This document shows, piece after piece, positions 52,396 through 64,000 of a stretch of DNA of 64,000 bases. This stretch comes from Clostridium sp. GTDB lineage: Bacteria; Bacillota; Clostridia; Clostridiales; Clostridiaceae. A program made the position numbers and the translations under genes. Numbering within the stretch: the first letter of the stretch is position 1; each line of letters opens with the position of its first letter. Below the pieces are notes generated by a model. The model saw only the letters and a program-made list of their open reading frames with translations. It was not told where the DNA came from and did not search any database. The stretch is taken from NCBI GenBank assembly GCA_029851835.1, contig JARKVD010000012.1:32830-96829 (forward strand), in the 5' to 3' direction.

Positions 52396-53058
52396 TTATG
52401 CAGCTTTAGAATTAGGCTTTGCGTAAATTTTATTTAAAACATATGACTGTATCATTTGGAATATGTTTGAAACTGTCCAGTAAAGAACTAAAGCTCCTGG
52501 GAACTTAATAGACATAAATCCAAAGAAAATAGCCATACCAGTAGTCATCATGCTTGTAGAGCTAGCAGCATCTCCTGTTGAAGGTGCCATTATCTTACTT
52601 GAGAAGTAAGTAGTTAGACCTGATAATATTGGTAATATATATGTTGGGTCTGGTGCCATTAAGTCCTTCATCCATAAGAATCCTGCACCTTGATAATCAA
52701 ATTGCTGGAATACATAGAATAGCGCGATTATTAATGGGAATTGTATAAGCATTGGTAGACATCCACCTAGTGGCGAAATATCATTATCCTTATATAATTT
52801 CATCATTTCAGTCTGCTGTCTTTGTGGATCATTCTTGTACCTGTCTTGTAGTTTTTTAAGTTCCGGTTGAATGACACTCATCTTAGCAGTAGTTTTGCTT
52901 TGTTTTAAAGATAATGGTAATAAACATATTCTCGCAATTATCGTAAATAATATTATTGCAATACCAAATGATATGTTTGGGTTAGAAGTAAACATCTCTA
53001 CAAACTGATGTACAGCTACAAACCCCTGCTTAAATATGCCGGATAAAAAGTCAGTCAA
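52396..53058 (-). CDS. yidC: Membrane protein insertase YidC/Oxa1
   Basis: LPLSLKQSKTTAKMSVIQPELKKLQDRYKNDPQRQQ; PLGGCLPMLIQFPLI. Confidence 0.97.
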   Translation of the reverse strand: MTDFLSGIFKQGFVAVHQFVEMFTSNPNISFGIAIILFTIIARICLLPLSLKQSKTTAKMSVIQPELKKLQDRYKNDPQRQQTEMMKLYKDNDISPLGGCLPMLIQFPLIIALFYVFQQFDYQGAGFLWMKDLMAPDPTYILPILSGLTTYFSSKIMAPSTGDAASSTSMMTTGMAIFFGFMSIKFPGALVLYWTVSNIFQMIQSYVLNKIYAKPNSKAA

Positions 53059-53078
53059 ATTAACCCCTCCTAAATTTT

Positions 53079-53291
53079 CTATTTAACGGGATCATGGCCA
53101 CCTTTATGATATGGATGACACCGTAAAATTCTCTTAATAGCCATAAAACCTCCTTTGAAAGCCCCATATTTTTCAATCGCTTGCACAGCATACTCAGAAC
53201 AAGTCGGAGTATATATACAGCACGGTGCCTTCATAGGAGATATATTTTCTCTATAAAATTTAATTACTATTAGTAATAATTTTTTCAACAT
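53079..53291 (-). CDS. yidD: Membrane protein insertion efficiency factor YidD
   Basis: [47 protein letters not shown]. Confidence 0.97.
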   Translation of the reverse strand: MLKKLLLIVIKFYRENISPMKAPCCIYTPTCSEYAVQAIEKYGAFKGGFMAIKRILRCHPYHKGGHDPVK

Positions 53292-53619
53292 TATTAAGCC
53301 CTGATTTCTTGAATAGATACTTCACCGAATTTTCAATATCTTTATAAGATTTGTCCCTTGAAGCACTTCTTGCAACAAAAACTAAATCGTATCCCTGCTT
53401 CAAATCTTGTTTATTAAGTCTAGCACTTTCACTAATAAGTCTTTTGACCCTACTTCTAACTACACTTTTTCCGACCTTCTTGCTTACAGATATACCAATT
53501 CTATTTATGCCTTTATTATTTTTAAATACATATAATACAAGTGTGGCTGTAGCAAAAGATCTTCCTCTTCTATATACTAATCTAAATTCAGGATTCTTTC
53601 TTAGCCTTTCTTCTTTCAT
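53260..53619 (-). CDS. rnpA: Ribonuclease P protein component
   Basis: [37 protein letters not shown]. Start taken at the MKEER ATG by homology; ORF track start is upstream. Confidence 0.94.
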   Translation of the reverse strand: MKEERLRKNPEFRLVYRRGRSFATATLVLYVFKNNKGINRIGISVSKKVGKSVVRSRVKRLISESARLNKQDLKQGYDLVFVARSASRDKSYKDIENSVKYLFKKSGLNNVEKIITNSN

Positions 53620-53672
53620 CGGTTCCGTTGCTCTCTTTCTTAGATTACAGAAAAAGGCCACAAAAGCGGCCC

Positions 53673-53807
53673 TTATGCTGTCAATTTCTTTCTTCCTTTA
53701 AGTCTTCTTCTTCTAAGAACGTTTCTTCCAGAAGCGGTACTCATTCTCTTTCTGAATCCGTGTTCTTTCTTTCTTTGTCTTTTCTTAGGTTGGTAAGTCA
53801 TGAACAT
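53673..53807 (-). CDS. rpmH: Ribosomal protein bL34
   Basis: [44 protein letters not shown] (44 aa), SD aagggggtg; too short for the ORF track. Confidence 0.97.
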   Translation of the reverse strand: MFMTYQPKKRQRKKEHGFRKRMSTASGRNVLRRRRLKGRKKLTA

Positions 53808-54010
53808 ATGCTGCACCCCCTTCTTTATATCCTAAGTTATTTATAGTAATTAACTTATAACTACCTTGTAAGTTTCACTATTAGATTATAAATGTTCGTA
53901 AGTTCAATGTCAAGATAGCTAATTTAAACAATTTATTACATTAGTAATATGTCATTTTTTTTATTTTTTAAACCACATTGTTATTAAAATTTCCACAAAA
54001 CTCATTTTTT

Positions 54011-54267
54011 TGTGGATAACTTATTGAACCTCTCTCTATCTTTTGATATCATAAAGAGAGTATTGTTGATAATTTATTTTTCGTACAAGTTATTCACAGC
54101 CTGTTGATTAAATTGTGCATAACCCAAATAAAATGTTCTTTTTTTGATATTTTTAACGTATTTATGCCATTTTAAAGCTGATTTGTCTGTGTATAACTTT
54201 ATTTTGTCTGCTGTGAATATATATATTTACTAATCAATTGCCCAGTAAATTATAAACATGTGAATAA
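54011..54267. other. oriC: oriC subregion 1: DnaA-box cluster (rpmH-dnaA)
   Basis: TGTGGATAA 54011-54019; TTATTCACA 54090-54098; TGTGCATAA 54114-54122; TGTGTATAA 54188-54196; TGTGAATAT 54212-54220 (1 mismatch); TGTGAATAA 54259-54267. Confidence 0.92.
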
Positions 54268-54398
54268 AAGTTTTAACAATAGTAAACAACTCTAATGTAT
54301 ATATCTAGTGTTGTTGATACTCTTGTGAATTTTTATATGTTTTTGCGACAAATTATATGCGATATATCATATATAAATATTTAATAGGAGGATACAGA

Positions 54399-55742
54399 AT
54401 GAACACCTTTGTAAAGGAAATATGGGAAAAGGCCTTAGAAATACTTAAAGCTGAATTAACTGAAGTAAGTTTTAATACTTGGATAAAAAGCATTGACCCA
54501 CTTAATATAACAGATTCATCTATCACTCTTGGTGTTCGTAACGACTTCACTAAGGACATATTAGAAAATAGATATAAAGATCTAATAAAAAATTCAATTC
54601 AAGCAGCATGCAATAAGTCTTATGCTATAAATTTTGTAATTATATCAGAAGAGGCCACTGATGAACTGCCAAAAGTAAACCCTAGAAAACAAAATTTGGT
54701 TGTAAATGATGAGATGTCTGCAACTTTAAACCCTAAATATACCTTTGACTCCTTTGTCATTGGCAATAGCAATAGATTTGCCCATGCAGCTTCTTTAGCT
54801 GTAGCTGAATCTCCAGCCAAAGCTTATAACCCATTATTTATATATGGTGGTGTTGGACTTGGTAAAACACATTTAATGCACGCTATTGGAAGCTATATAA
54901 AGCAAGCAAATTCTAAGTCAAAAGTAGTTTATGTGTCCTCAGAAAAATTTACTAATGAGCTAATTAACTCAATTAAGGATGATAAGAATGTAGAGTTTAG
55001 GAATAAATATAGAAATGTAGACGTTCTTTTAATAGATGATATTCAATTTATTGCCGGTAAGGAATCAACTCAAGAGGAGTTCTTCCATACCTTTAATGCT
55101 CTTCACGATGCAAATAAACAAATCATTCTTTCAAGTGATAGACCTCCAAAAGAAATACCTACATTAGAAGATAGACTTAGATCTAGATTTGAATGGGGTC
55201 TTATTGCTGATATACAGCCACCTGATTTTGAAACAAGAATAGCCATATTAAAGAAAAAGGCTGATGTCGAAAATCTTAACATTCCTAATGAGGTTATGGT
55301 ATATATAGCTACTCAAATCAAATCAAACATTAGGGAGCTTGAGGGTGCTCTAATAAGAATAGTCGCTTATTCCTCATTGACTAATAAAGAAATAAGCGTC
55401 GACCTAGCTTCTGAAGCATTAAAAGATATAATTTCAAATAAAAATTCTAGACAAATAACTATCGGGTTGATTCAAGATATAGTTTCTAGTTACTATAACT
55501 TAAAAGTTGAAGATTTCAAATCAGCAAGAAGAACAAGGAATGTTGCCTTTCCAAGACAAATTGCAATGTATCTTTCAAGAAAACTTACTGATACCTCTCT
55601 TCCTAAAATCGGTGAAGAGTTTGGTGGCAGGGATCATACAACAGTTATCCACGCCTACGAAAAAATATCTCAAAACTTAAAGAAGGATGAAAGCCTTCAA
55701 ACAGCTATAGCTGAGCTTACAAAAAGGATTAATCAAAAATAG
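54399..55742 (+). CDS. dnaA: Chromosomal replication initiator DnaA
   Basis: [47 protein letters not shown] at 54399 has SD aggagg. Confidence 0.98.
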   Translation: MNTFVKEIWEKALEILKAELTEVSFNTWIKSIDPLNITDSSITLGVRNDFTKDILENRYKDLIKNSIQAACNKSYAINFVIISEEATDELPKVNPRKQNLVVNDEMSATLNPKYTFDSFVIGNSNRFAHAASLAVAESPAKAYNPLFIYGGVGLGKTHLMHAIGSYIKQANSKSKVVYVSSEKFTNELINSIKDDKNVEFRNKYRNVDVLLIDDIQFIAGKESTQEEFFHTFNALHDANKQIILSSDRPPKEIPTLEDRLRSRFEWGLIADIQPPDFETRIAILKKKADVENLNIPNEVMVYIATQIKSNIRELEGALIRIVAYSSLTNKEISVDLASEALKDIISNKNSRQITIGLIQDIVSSYYNLKVEDFKSARRTRNVAFPRQIAMYLSRKLTDTSLPKIGEEFGGRDHTTVIHAYEKISQNLKKDESLQTAIAELTKRINQK

Positions 55743-55777
55743 TTAACCACAACTGTTATTACTTTTTGATAAATTTC

Positions 55778-55965
55778 TGTGGATTATTAACAAAAAACAT
55801 ATATGATACTTGATATTGTGGATAACTGATAACATCATTGCATCTTTTATCCACAATATTTTTACCTCAAAAAACGTTGAATTAGTAAGGGTTGAGGCAC
55901 TTATTAACAAACTAACAGCCCCTACTACTACTACTACTAAATAATATTAATATATCTTAGCTATT
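55778..55965. other. oriC: oriC subregion 2: DnaA boxes, GC cluster, DnaA-trios, AT-rich DUE (dnaA-dnaN)
   Basis: TGTGGATTA 55778-55786; TGTGGATAA 55817-55825; TTATCCACA 55847-55855; TTATTAACA 55901-55909; GCCCC then (CTA)x6 55922-55939; AT-rich 55939-55960. Confidence 0.92.
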
Positions 55966-56002
55966 AGACGCTATTTTTCATGTGTATAAAGGAGGACTTA
56001 AA

Positions 56003-57109
56003 ATGAAATTTTTAATAGAAAAAAATGTACTTCAAGAAGCAATATCAGATGTTCAAAAAGCTATCACGGGTAAATCCACTTTACCGATACTTCAAGGTAT
56101 ATATATTTCTGCAAAAAATGGAATGGTTACTTTAATCGGTTCTGATATCGAAGTTAGTATAGAAACAAAGGTTATTGCTAATATCGTTGAGGAGGGAGAA
56201 GTGGTTCTTGATTCTAGGTTATTTGGTGAAATTGTAAGGAAACTTCCAAATGATACAGTTGAATTAGCTACTATTAATGATTCTGAACTTGAGTTAAAAT
56301 GCCAAAAATCAAATGTTCAACTAGTATACTTAAATCCGAGTGAATATCCAAGCTTACCTAGTATAGACGAAGATGTTGTGCTTACTGTCGCTCAAAAAAC
56401 CTTGAAAAACATGATAAAATCAACAATCTTTGCAATTGCTCAGGATGACACAAGACCAATATTAACAGGTGTTCTTCTTCAAGTTAAAGAAGGCAAATTA
56501 AATATGGTAGCCTTAGATGGATTTAGGGTTGCTCTTAAGAGTGAGAATATGGATTGTTCATTTAATAAAGAATCTGTAGTTCCAGGGAAGACTCTTAATG
56601 AAGTATCTAAAATACTTAAAGATAATGATGATAATGTTCAAATTACGTTTACTAAAAATCAAATCTTATTTAACTTTGGAAATACAAAGGTTATATCAAG
56701 GTTATTAGAAGGTGACTTCATTAAATACGAAGCTATCATACCTAAAGAACATAATTTAAAGGTCACTGTTAAAAGAGATGAAATTTTAGGTTGTATTGAA
56801 AGAGCCTCATTAATGGCTAAGGATGGAAATACTAACCTGGTAAAACTAGATATAGCTGATGACACTTTAGTCGTTACATCTAATTCTCAATTGGGAAAGG
56901 CTAGGGAAGAAATGCAAATAATTTTGCAAGGTGAAGGGCTTAAAATTGCATTTAACTCTAAATATTTAATCGACGTATTTAAAATAATGGATGAGGAAAC
57001 TATAATAATGGAGTTTACTTCACCAGTTACACCTTGCGTTATAAAAAATTTAGAAAGTAATAATAGTGTATACTTATTACTTCCTGTTAGAGTTGCAAAT
57101 CACAATTAA
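56003..57109 (+). CDS. dnaN: DNA polymerase III beta subunit (sliding clamp)
   Basis: MKFLIEKNVLQEAISDVQKAI; TRPILTGVLLQV; YLLLPVRV. ATG at 56003 after SD aaaggagg. Confidence 0.97.
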   Translation: MKFLIEKNVLQEAISDVQKAITGKSTLPILQGIYISAKNGMVTLIGSDIEVSIETKVIANIVEEGEVVLDSRLFGEIVRKLPNDTVELATINDSELELKCQKSNVQLVYLNPSEYPSLPSIDEDVVLTVAQKTLKNMIKSTIFAIAQDDTRPILTGVLLQVKEGKLNMVALDGFRVALKSENMDCSFNKESVVPGKTLNEVSKILKDNDDNVQITFTKNQILFNFGNTKVISRLLEGDFIKYEAIIPKEHNLKVTVKRDEILGCIERASLMAKDGNTNLVKLDIADDTLVVTSNSQLGKAREEMQIILQGEGLKIAFNSKYLIDVFKIMDEETIIMEFTSPVTPCVIKNLESNNSVYLLLPVRVANHN

Positions 57110-57121
57110 GGTGGGAAAATT

Positions 57122-57328
57122 ATGATAGAGATAAAAATCGACACAGAGTTTATTAAGCTAGACTCGTTTTTAAAGTTTGCTGGAGCTACAACTTTAGGAT
57201 CAGAATCTAAATTCTTTATTCAAAATGGAGATGTTAAAGTTAATGGTGAAGTAGAACTTAGAAGAGGAAAAAAACTTTACCCAGGAGACAATATTGAGTT
57301 CCAAGGGGAAATTTATACTGTTTTATAG
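57122..57328 (+). CDS. yaaA: S4-domain RNA-binding protein YaaA/RlbA
   Basis: IKIDTEFIKLDSFLKFAGATTLGSESKFFIQNGDVKVNGEVELRRGKKLYPGD. Confidence 0.94.
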   Translation: MIEIKIDTEFIKLDSFLKFAGATTLGSESKFFIQNGDVKVNGEVELRRGKKLYPGDNIEFQGEIYTVL

Positions 57329-57332
57329 ATTA

Positions 57333-57359
57333 AAAAGGCTGAGAAATAAATCAGCCTTT
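57333..57359 (+). other. Hairpin between yaaA and recF (weak terminator or attenuator)
   Basis: aaaggctga-gaaataaa-tcagccttt, no strong T run after it. Confidence 0.55.
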
Positions 57360-57471
57360 GAGTCTTTATATAGACTTAACACACTTTAGGGGTAAGTGGT
57401 CGAATTATATTTTTAAGGTAATATTCACACTTAGAATATATATTATGATATAATTTTAGGTGGGTGTTTTT

Positions 57472-58566
57472 ATGTACGTTAAATATTTAAACTTAATAAA
57501 TTTTAGAAATTATAAAAATATGACTATCGAATTATGTAGTGGGACTAATGTCTTTCAAGGAGATAATGCTCAAGGAAAGACAAATATTCTTGAATCACTA
57601 TATTATTCCAGTATAGGAAAATCACATAGAACGAATAAGGATAAGGAACTTATAGAGTGGAACAGTGAAGAAGCTTATATTGGCGCCTATATAGTTAAGG
57701 AACGCCTAGATAAAAAAATTAATATAAAACTTTTTAAAAATGGTAAGAAAGCTATAAACATAAATTCCATAAAAATATCTAAACTTCAAGATCTTATGGG
57801 AGTTCTTAATGTAGTTATGTTCTCACCAGAGGATTTAGATATAGTTAAGGATTCACCGTCCTATAGAAGAAGATTTTTGGATATTGAATTATGTAAGCTT
57901 GATAAAAAGTATTATTACTGCCTGTCATCTTATAAAAAAGTGCTAAATGAGCGTAATGTAATTTTAAAAAAATTTAGTGGCAATGAAGATATGATCGATA
58001 TCTATGATATAAGATTAGCTGAGTTTGGAAGTTATATAATTTCAAAGAGATTGAAATATATTAAAAAATTAAATGATTTTTCTAAAGATATTCATAGAGA
58101 TATAACTCAAGGTAAAGAGGAAATAAAATTTGAATATTTAATGCAGCTTAAAAGTGAAGAAAACTTAAAAGAGTCACTTTATGAGCTAATTAAATTAAAT
58201 AGAAAAAAAGATATAGAAAAAAGAGTTACGTCAATAGGACCACATAGAGATGATTTTTCAATTTTTATAAATAATATAGATGTAAAAACTTATGGTTCAC
58301 AAGGACAACAAAGAACTTCAGTGTTAACTATAAAGTTTGCATCATTACGAATTATAAAAGATTTAATAGGCGAATACCCTTTGTTATTACTTGATGATGT
58401 ATTGTCTGAACTAGATTCAAAAAGGCAAGAATATATATTAAAGTCTATAAATGGTATACAAACCTTAATTACGTGTACCGGAATTGCAGATATTAAACGA
58501 CATTTAAAAAATAACAATATGAAAATATTTAATGTGGATCAAGGAAGTTTAGGAGAAATTAAATAA
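57472..58566 (+). CDS. recF: DNA replication/repair protein RecF
   Basis: GDNAQGKTNILESLYY; GPHRDDF; LLLDDVLSELDSKRQ. ATG at 57472 has SD aggtggg; ORF track GTG lies in that SD. Confidence 0.97.
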   Translation: MYVKYLNLINFRNYKNMTIELCSGTNVFQGDNAQGKTNILESLYYSSIGKSHRTNKDKELIEWNSEEAYIGAYIVKERLDKKINIKLFKNGKKAININSIKISKLQDLMGVLNVVMFSPEDLDIVKDSPSYRRRFLDIELCKLDKKYYYCLSSYKKVLNERNVILKKFSGNEDMIDIYDIRLAEFGSYIISKRLKYIKKLNDFSKDIHRDITQGKEEIKFEYLMQLKSEENLKESLYELIKLNRKKDIEKRVTSIGPHRDDFSIFINNIDVKTYGSQGQQRTSVLTIKFASLRIIKDLIGEYPLLLLDDVLSELDSKRQEYILKSINGIQTLITCTGIADIKRHLKNNNMKIFNVDQGSLGEIK

Positions 58567-58585
58567 GGTAGTTAGGGGGGAAACC

Positions 58586-58849
58586 ATGTTTTTACATCTA
58601 GGAGAGAATATAGTTGTGCCAGTAAAGGACATAATAGGTATTTTTGATTATGAATCTTCAAGATATGGATCAGATACTAATCAATTTATAAGATTAGCAG
58701 AAGAAGATGGATTTGTAGAGAGAGTAACTAACGAAAATCCTAAATCATTTATTATAGCTGAAGTTGATAAGATGAGTAAGATTTATATGTCCCCAATATC
58801 ATCAACAACTCTATGTAAAAGGGCAAATTTATCATACTGTGAACTTTAG
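58586..58849 (+). CDS. remB: Extracellular matrix regulator RemB (YaaB, DUF370-type)
   Basis: MFLHLGENIVVPVKDIIGIFDYESS; recF-gyrB context. Confidence 0.9.
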   Translation: MFLHLGENIVVPVKDIIGIFDYESSRYGSDTNQFIRLAEEDGFVERVTNENPKSFIIAEVDKMSKIYMSPISSTTLCKRANLSYCEL

Positions 58850-58854
58850 GGTAA

Positions 58855-60777
<1,923 letters not shown>

Positions 60778-60807
60778 TATTGAGCTAGTATTAAGGTAGG
60801 TGGAAAA

Positions 60808-63357
60808 ATGGATACTATAGATAAAATAATACCCGTTGATATACAGCATGAAATGAAAAAATCCTATATAGATTATGCCATGAGTGTTATTGTTGGTAGA
60901 GCTTTGCCAGATGTTAGAGATGGACTTAAGCCTGTTCACAGAAGAATACTATACTCTATGAGTGAACTTGGTATTACTTATGAAAAAGGATATAGAAAAT
61001 GTGCTAGAATAGTCGGAGACGTACTAGGTAAATATCACCCACATGGTGATAGTTCAGTGTATGACGCTTTAGTTAGAATGGCTCAGGACTTTTCTATAAG
61101 ATATATGCTTGTAGATGGGCACGGAAACTTTGGTTCAGTTGATGGTGACGGGGCAGCGGCAATGAGATATACAGAGGCTAAGATGAGTAAAATCACTAGC
61201 CAGATGCTTCGTGATATAAATAAAAATACAGTAGACTTTATTCCAAACTTTGATGGTGAGGAGTTAGAGCCTGTAGTTTTACCAGCTAGATTCCCAGCAT
61301 TACTTGTTAATGGTTCTTCAGGTATAGCTGTTGGTATGGCAACCAATATACCTCCTCATAACCTTGTGGAAGTTATAAATGCTGTAATAATGTTAATTGA
61401 TGATCCAGAAGCTACTGTTTCTGATTTTATGACTCATATTAAAGGACCAGATTTCCCAACTGGGGGAATAATCCTTGGTAAAAGTGGGTTTAGAAGTGCA
61501 TATGAAACTGGTAGAGGGAGAGTATTAGTTAGATCAAAAGCTGAAATTGAAGAGCATAATGGTAGAAATAGAATAATAGTTTCTGAAATACCATATATGG
61601 TTAATAAGGCTAATCTAATAGAAAATATAGCAAACCTTGTAAAGGATAAAAAGATTGATGGCATATCTGATCTAAGAGATGAATCAGATAGAGATGGTAT
61701 GAGAATTGTTATAGAACTTAAGAGAGATGCTAATGCAAACGTAGTTCTAAACAGACTATACAAACACACTAAGATGCAAGATACCTTTGGTATTATAATG
61801 ATTGCTTTAGTTAATAATGAGCCTAAGGTTCTTAACTTAAAAGAAATATTAGTTAATTACTTAAATCATCAGAAGGATGTTGTAACTAGAAGGACTATAT
61901 TTGAGTTAGATAAGGCTAATGCTAGAGCTCATATTCTAGAAGGTTTAAGAATAGCTCTTGATCATATTGATGAGGTAATAACTTTAATAAGAGGATCTAA
62001 GACTACGCAAGAAGCTAAAGATGGATTAATGAGTAAGTTTAATTTAACTGAAAAACAGGCTCAGGCAATTCTTGATTTAAGACTTCAAAGATTAACTGGT
62101 TTAGAAAGGGATAAGATTGAAGACGAGTATAATGAATTAATGAAAACTATAACTTACTTACAGTCAATTCTAAACAGTGAAGAAATCCTTCTTGGAATAA
62201 TAAAGGATGAATTAATTGAGATAAAGACTAAGTATGGTGATGAAAGAAGAACTCAAATTGAAAAGAATCCATATAGCTTTGAAGATGAGGATTTAATTGA
62301 TGATGAGGAAATTGTAATAACATTAACCCATGGTGGTTATATAAAGAGATTACCAGCAGATACTTATAATGCTCAAAGAAGAGGGGGAAGAGGTATACAA
62401 GGTGTAGCAGCTAAGGAAGATGACTTTGTAGAACATATCTTAGTAACCAAGACTCTTCAGAACATTATATTCTTCTCTAACAAAGGTAAGGCATATAAGC
62501 TTAAGGCTTATGAAATTCCTGAAGCAGGAAGAACTGCAAAAGGAATGAACATAGTAAACCTACTTCCATTAGAAGCTGGAGAGAATATACAAGCAGTTAT
62601 GGCTATAAAGACCTTTGACAGTGATAACTATCTTATGATGGGAACTAAGTCTGGTATGGTTAAGAAAACATCACTAGACAAGTTTGAAAACATAAGAAAG
62701 AATGGATTAAATGCCATAAATCTTAAAGAGGATGATGAAATAGTTGGAGTTAGAATAACTAAGGGTAACGATGAAGTTCTATTTGTAACTAAGGATGGAT
62801 ACTCAATAAGATTTAGAGAAGAAGAAGTTAGAAATATGGGAAGAACCACAACTGGGGTTAAAGCTATAACTCTTAGAGATGGTGACGTAGCTGTATCTAT
62901 GGTTATTGCCAAAGAAGAAGAGGAACTTCTAATAGTTAGTGAAAAAGGTTTTGGTAAGAGAACAGCAATATCTAACTATACTCTTCAAAGAAGAGGTGGA
63001 AAAGGACTTAAAACTTATAAAATAACAGATAAGACTGGAAATGTTGTAAGTGGAAGAGTTGTTAAAGACCTTGACGAGATGATGTTAATAAACAGCGATG
63101 GTATAGTTATAAGAATAAATGTAAGTGATATATCTACAACTGGAAGAAACGCCATGGGTGTTACTTTAATGAAAACTGGTGAAGATGTAAATATAGTTGC
63201 AGTAGCTAAAATTAATTACAATAGTGAAAAACCTCAAGATGAGCAGCTTAGTATAGATGAAATTAATAGCAAAAATAAGGGATTAGAATCTGATGTAGAA
63301 GCTGTAGAGGATGTAGAGGATGTAGATAACACTTACGAGGAAAATGATGATATGTAA
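60808..63357 (+). CDS. gyrA: DNA gyrase subunit A
   Basis: [44 protein letters not shown]; GyrA-box QRRGGRG. Confidence 0.98.
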   Translation: MDTIDKIIPVDIQHEMKKSYIDYAMSVIVGRALPDVRDGLKPVHRRILYSMSELGITYEKGYRKCARIVGDVLGKYHPHGDSSVYDALVRMAQDFSIRYMLVDGHGNFGSVDGDGAAAMRYTEAKMSKITSQMLRDINKNTVDFIPNFDGEELEPVVLPARFPALLVNGSSGIAVGMATNIPPHNLVEVINAVIMLIDDPEATVSDFMTHIKGPDFPTGGIILGKSGFRSAYETGRGRVLVRSKAEIEEHNGRNRIIVSEIPYMVNKANLIENIANLVKDKKIDGISDLRDESDRDGMRIVIELKRDANANVVLNRLYKHTKMQDTFGIIMIALVNNEPKVLNLKEILVNYLNHQKDVVTRRTIFELDKANARAHILEGLRIALDHIDEVITLIRGSKTTQEAKDGLMSKFNLTEKQAQAILDLRLQRLTGLERDKIEDEYNELMKTITYLQSILNSEEILLGIIKDELIEIKTKYGDERRTQIEKNPYSFEDEDLIDDEEIVITLTHGGYIKRLPADTYNAQRRGGRGIQGVAAKEDDFVEHILVTKTLQNIIFFSNKGKAYKLKAYEIPEAGRTAKGMNIVNLLPLEAGENIQAVMAIKTFDSDNYLMMGTKSGMVKKTSLDKFENIRKNGLNAINLKEDDEIVGVRITKGNDEVLFVTKDGYSIRFREEEVRNMGRTTTGVKAITLRDGDVAVSMVIAKEEEELLIVSEKGFGKRTAISNYTLQRRGGKGLKTYKITDKTGNVVSGRVVKDLDEMMLINSDGIVIRINVSDISTTGRNAMGVTLMKTGEDVNIVAVAKINYNSEKPQDEQLSIDEINSKNKGLESDVEAVEDVEDVDNTYEENDDM

Positions 63358-63390
63358 ATATTAAATAGACTAATTATATTTAATTAAAGA

Positions 63391-63437
63391 AAAAGAAGTT
63401 TAGCTTAATCCATTATTATTAGGTTAAACTTCTTTTT
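63391..63437 (+). terminator. Terminator of gyrA
   Basis: aaaagaagtttagc..ggttaaacttcttttta. Confidence 0.83.
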
Positions 63438-63759
63438 ACATTTATAGATTTAAGTTAATAGTTTTTTATTAACTAGCTAACTTTACAATTGATTAAATGT
63501 GAAATAAATAAGGTGAAAAAACATATATCATTCATTATAAAAGATAATAGAGTATAAACATATCCAAGTGTATCTTTATATGAATTTATAAGAAAATAAA
63601 AGAATATAATAGATATGAAAAGATAATCTTATCAGAATAAATAATTATAAAAAATGAGTGATTAAGTTATCATGATAAGATATGTCTTGTCGCTGAGAGA
63701 TACATCAGCAAAACAACAAAACAACTAATAAATTTTAAATAAAAAAATAAAAAAAGTTG

Positions 63760-63788
63760 TTGACAGATGCGAAAGCCTCTGATAAAAT
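63760..63788 (+). promoter_or_regulatory. rRNA operon promoter
   Basis: TTGACA (63760-63765), 17-nt spacer, TAAAAT (63783-63788), upstream of 16S with AT-rich UP-like tract. Confidence 0.88.
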
Positions 63789-63825
63789 AATAAAAGTAGT
63801 CAGCCGAACAGCTGAAAGCAAGAAT

Positions 63826-63838
63826 TGGTCTTTGAAAA
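63826..63838 (+). promoter_or_regulatory. boxA-like antitermination element in rrn leader
   Basis: ggtctttgaaaat resembles rrn boxA (GCTCTTTGAAAA). Confidence 0.65.
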
Positions 63839-63946
63839 TTAAACAGAGAAATAAAGGTAAAACCAGTTAATTCCGATAGAAATTAATCTATCAAATAAAT
63901 GACTTAACAAGTCAGCGAAACAAATTAGAGCGCAGCTCAAACTTTT

Positions 63947-64000
63947 AAATTGAGAGTTTGATCCTGGCTCAGGACGAACGCTGGCGGCGTGCCTAACACA
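63947..64000 (+). rRNA. 16S rRNA 5' end (truncated by window)
   Basis: aaattgagagtttgatcctggctcaggacgaacgctggcggcgtgcctaacaca. Confidence 0.98.

Noticed and set aside
53351-53846. 116-aa and 72-aa + strand ORFs
   Set aside because: Antisense to rnpA and rpmH, both strongly conserved on the - strand.

Overview
Low-GC Firmicute (Clostridium-like) chromosomal window around the replication origin. A bipartite oriC flanks dnaA: DnaA-box clusters lie at ~54.0-54.3 kb (rpmH-dnaA) and ~55.78-55.94 kb (dnaA-dnaN), the latter with a run of DnaA-trios. Left of oriC, most genes are on the - strand: rpmH-rnpA-yidD-yidC-jag-mnmE-mnmG-rsmG-noc-parA-parB, rpsF-ssb-rpsR, gdpP-rplI-lonC-dnaB, purA, a four-tRNA cluster (Thr-Asp-Val-Glu), dinB, a complete fabT-fabH-acpP-fabK-fabD-fabG-fabF-accB-fabZ-accC-accD-accA operon, degV, map, a 1794-aa pseudokinase/STAND-NTPase/TPR/GAF/GGDEF protein, and the N-terminal part of an M16C peptidase. 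Right of oriC (+ strand) are dnaN-yaaA-recF-remB-gyrB-gyrA and the promoter, leader and first bases of an rRNA operon. No CRISPR, transposon or prophage was seen. Most of the window is conserved core. The less expected signals are: three identical parS sites, two of them at the exact centre of terminator-like palindromes; the very large multi-domain diguanylate cyclase; a four-copy intergenic repeat family; a tandem FabT-type operator; a near-perfect palindrome between acpP and fabK; and an SD-sequestering hairpin before yyaC. I did not find a clearly new multi-gene system. Functions come from motif recognition and gene order; no database searches were run.
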